From the NCBI GenBank assembly GCA_023417955.1, contig JAEZDW010000046.1:1-6223 (forward strand): DNA of 6,223 nucleotides. The letters are read 5' to 3'. The notes beneath the pieces were generated by a model. That model was not told where the DNA came from and did no database searches. It saw only the letters and a list, made by a program, of their open reading frames with translations. This DNA is from Bacteroidota bacterium (GTDB lineage: Bacteria > Bacteroidota > Bacteroidia > Cytophagales > Cyclobacteriaceae). Shown here in pieces: positions 5,740 through 6,223 of this stretch (positions are counted from its first letter, which is position 1; every line of letters begins with the position of its first letter). The translations under genes were made by a program, and so were the position numbers.

Positions 5740-5945
5740 TCAGGGCTGATGGTCACGGGCTTCATCCCATCCGGCTACGCTTTGGCAGAACACATCGATA
5801 TGATTGAGGCCATCAATCATATCGATGCCCACCGCTTTATTCATCTGCGCAAGCGTGTTAATGGTTGCAGTGCGCGCGGCGTGATACCCTTCCCGTGTTG
5901 TTATTTTTCTTTTTCCCGGGCGAGTGCGTACTCGTGATTGGCAAT
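5740..5945 (-). pseudogene. RidA-family pseudogene, inverted middle part
   Basis: On the minus strand one frame reads KRKITTREGYHAARTATINT, then LAQMNKAVG and DGLNHIDVFCQSVAGWDEA. This matches the central RidA stretch usually written GKxLTxEEGYxAAR..ALNxLAxLKxxxG, V..F..S..G(W/F)DE. Homology ends at GWDEA (near 5758); the frame closes with RDHQP and a stop at 5740. On the other side (near 5920-5945) a one-base frame change continues it as ANHEYALAR, matching the linker after QFP in RidA proteins. So the block fits between the plus-strand N-terminal part (ends 5733) and the plus-strand C-terminal part, but in the opposite orientation. The simplest reading is an inversion of about 200 bp. Confidence 0.6.
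5793..5827. repeat. Perfect 15-bp-arm hairpin inside the inverted RidA block
   Basis: CATCGATATGATTGA (5793-5807) and TCAATCATATCGATG (5813-5827) are exact inverse complements separated by five bases (GGCCA). Both strands are open here and read related peptides: HIDMIEAINHIDAH on plus, GIDMIDGLNHIDVF on minus. The minus reading fits RidA; the plus reading is its mirror. A 15-bp match is far beyond chance and can form a strong cruciform or RNA stem. No T-run follows, so it is not a typical terminator. Confidence 0.9.
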
Positions 5946-5996
5946 CTTCTCTGAGAAGCCGTTTGTTAACCGCAGGGACGTCAATGATTCTCATTG
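5921..5996. repeat. Run of short perfect palindromes at the right inversion boundary
   Basis: Four palindromes lie within 76 bp: CGAGT-gcgt-ACTCG (5921-5934), GATTG-g-CAATC (5936-5946), CTTCTC-t-GAGAAG (5946-5958) and CAATGA-ttc-TCATTG (5982-5996). A wider pair CCGTTT (5959-5964) and AAACGG (5999-6004) encloses the last one. They cover the place where RidA homology switches from minus to plus strand. About 0.4 such repeats would be expected by chance (arms of at least 5, loop up to 4). Confidence 0.5.
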
Positions 5997-6060
5997 TTAA
6001 ACGGTACATCTATACGCTGGCAAGACATGCGATTGGGAAAATGCCCAATAGGAATCACCG
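5946..6060 (+). pseudogene. Possible RidA-family pseudogene, C-terminal part
   Basis: Plus-strand reading resumes RidA-like sequence after the inverted block: EKPFVN in one frame (from 5953), then GTSMILIV and LARHAIGKMPN in another (to about 6050). RidA proteins usually read P.VVNGASDLLVEV...G.HARSAIG...LP here, so order and spacing agree, with one frameshift and much decay. A stop-rich context and the frame change show it is not functional. This part alone would be too weak to call; it is supported by its place behind the other two parts. Confidence 0.4.
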
Positions 6061-6223
6061 ATTATTAAACGTACCTTTGACCAATCAATGGCGGACACTT
6101 AGTTCACTGCACTCTTGGGTTATCCAAACCGCAGTCTTCTGGAATTCCTCAGTATACTGGCAGTGAACCACGTTCTGCTCCCTCACTAGTTTCAGGTCTA
6201 TTGCCGCTTTGAGCTGCGAAAGT
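6061..6223. other. End of window without a recognisable gene
   Basis: No intact gene was seen. A minus-strand frame enters from the window end and closes at 6085 (45 codons, containing QYTEEFQKTAVWITQECSEL). It has a faint resemblance to the start of IS3-type OrfA transposases (YTEEFK..AV) but is too short to name. A 9-bp inverted repeat, GTTCACTGC (6102-6110) and GCAGTGAAC (6160-6168), encloses two small palindromes, GGAATTCC (6141-6148) and CAGTATACTG (6150-6159). Confidence 0.4.

Noticed and set aside
5749..5937. Plus-strand open frame continuing the RidA N-terminal frame through the inverted block
   Set aside because: It exists because the minus-strand block is in phase and contains a palindrome; its peptide after 5733 shows no RidA or other family features, and the opposite strand does.
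5924..6166. Plus-strand 80-codon open frame as a separate gene
   Set aside because: Its only recognisable part (GTSMILIV...HAIGKMP) fits the decayed RidA C-terminus; the rest has no features and the start codon lies in the inverted block.
6085..6222. Minus-strand frame entering from the window end with YTEEFQ..AV, similar to IS3 OrfA
   Set aside because: The match is a handful of residues, the motif is not followed by the OrfA helix-turn-helix, and the start is outside the window.

Overview
The window looks like chromosomal DNA of a Bacteroidota bacterium, probably Cytophagales or Chitinophagia-like; the genus cannot be told. Reasons: the tRNA-Ser promoter fits TTTG-N19-TAnnTTTG, the promoter form of this phylum. 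Strong Shine-Dalgarno sequences are largely absent. The Crp/Fnr regulator, excisionase-type antitoxin, AraC protein and DoxX protein all resemble Bacteroidota versions. A TCCCGATA-type palindrome resembling intergenic repeats of this phylum is also present.

Layout. Positions 1-245 hold a minus-strand tRNA-Ser(UGA), cut by the window start, preceded by a broken tandem copy of itself that carries an 18-bp palindrome in its D-loop, and a promoter for both. Positions 246-1146 hold a long open frame whose supported part is a helix-turn-helix antitoxin with an unusual C-terminal extension and no partner toxin. Positions 1324-3189 hold an SDR oxidoreductase and, downstream on the same strand, an AraC-family regulator, separated by a terminator-like hairpin. 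Positions 3348-5567 hold a divergent stress-type locus: a minus-strand Crp/Fnr regulator facing a compact plus-strand operon of a flavodoxin-fold NAD(P)H:FMN oxidoreductase, a SnoaL/NTF2-like protein and a DoxX membrane protein. A TTAACA-CA-TGTTAA inverted repeat lies in the shared control region and is a candidate operator.

Positions 5568-6223 have no intact gene. They contain what I read as a RidA-family (YjgF/YER057c/UK114) pseudogene rearranged by an internal inversion. The N-terminal third reads on the plus strand, the middle on the minus strand, and the likely C-terminal third again on the plus strand. The inverted part contains a perfect 15-bp-arm hairpin, and the right breakpoint is packed with short palindromes. 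This is the most unusual part of the window.

How the parts work together is inference. The Crp/Fnr protein probably controls the flavin reductase-SnoaL-DoxX operon, a redox or electrophile-response type set. The RidA remnant just behind DoxX may once have been its fourth gene. The AraC protein is the natural candidate regulator of the SDR gene. No complete mobile element, CRISPR array or rRNA was seen.
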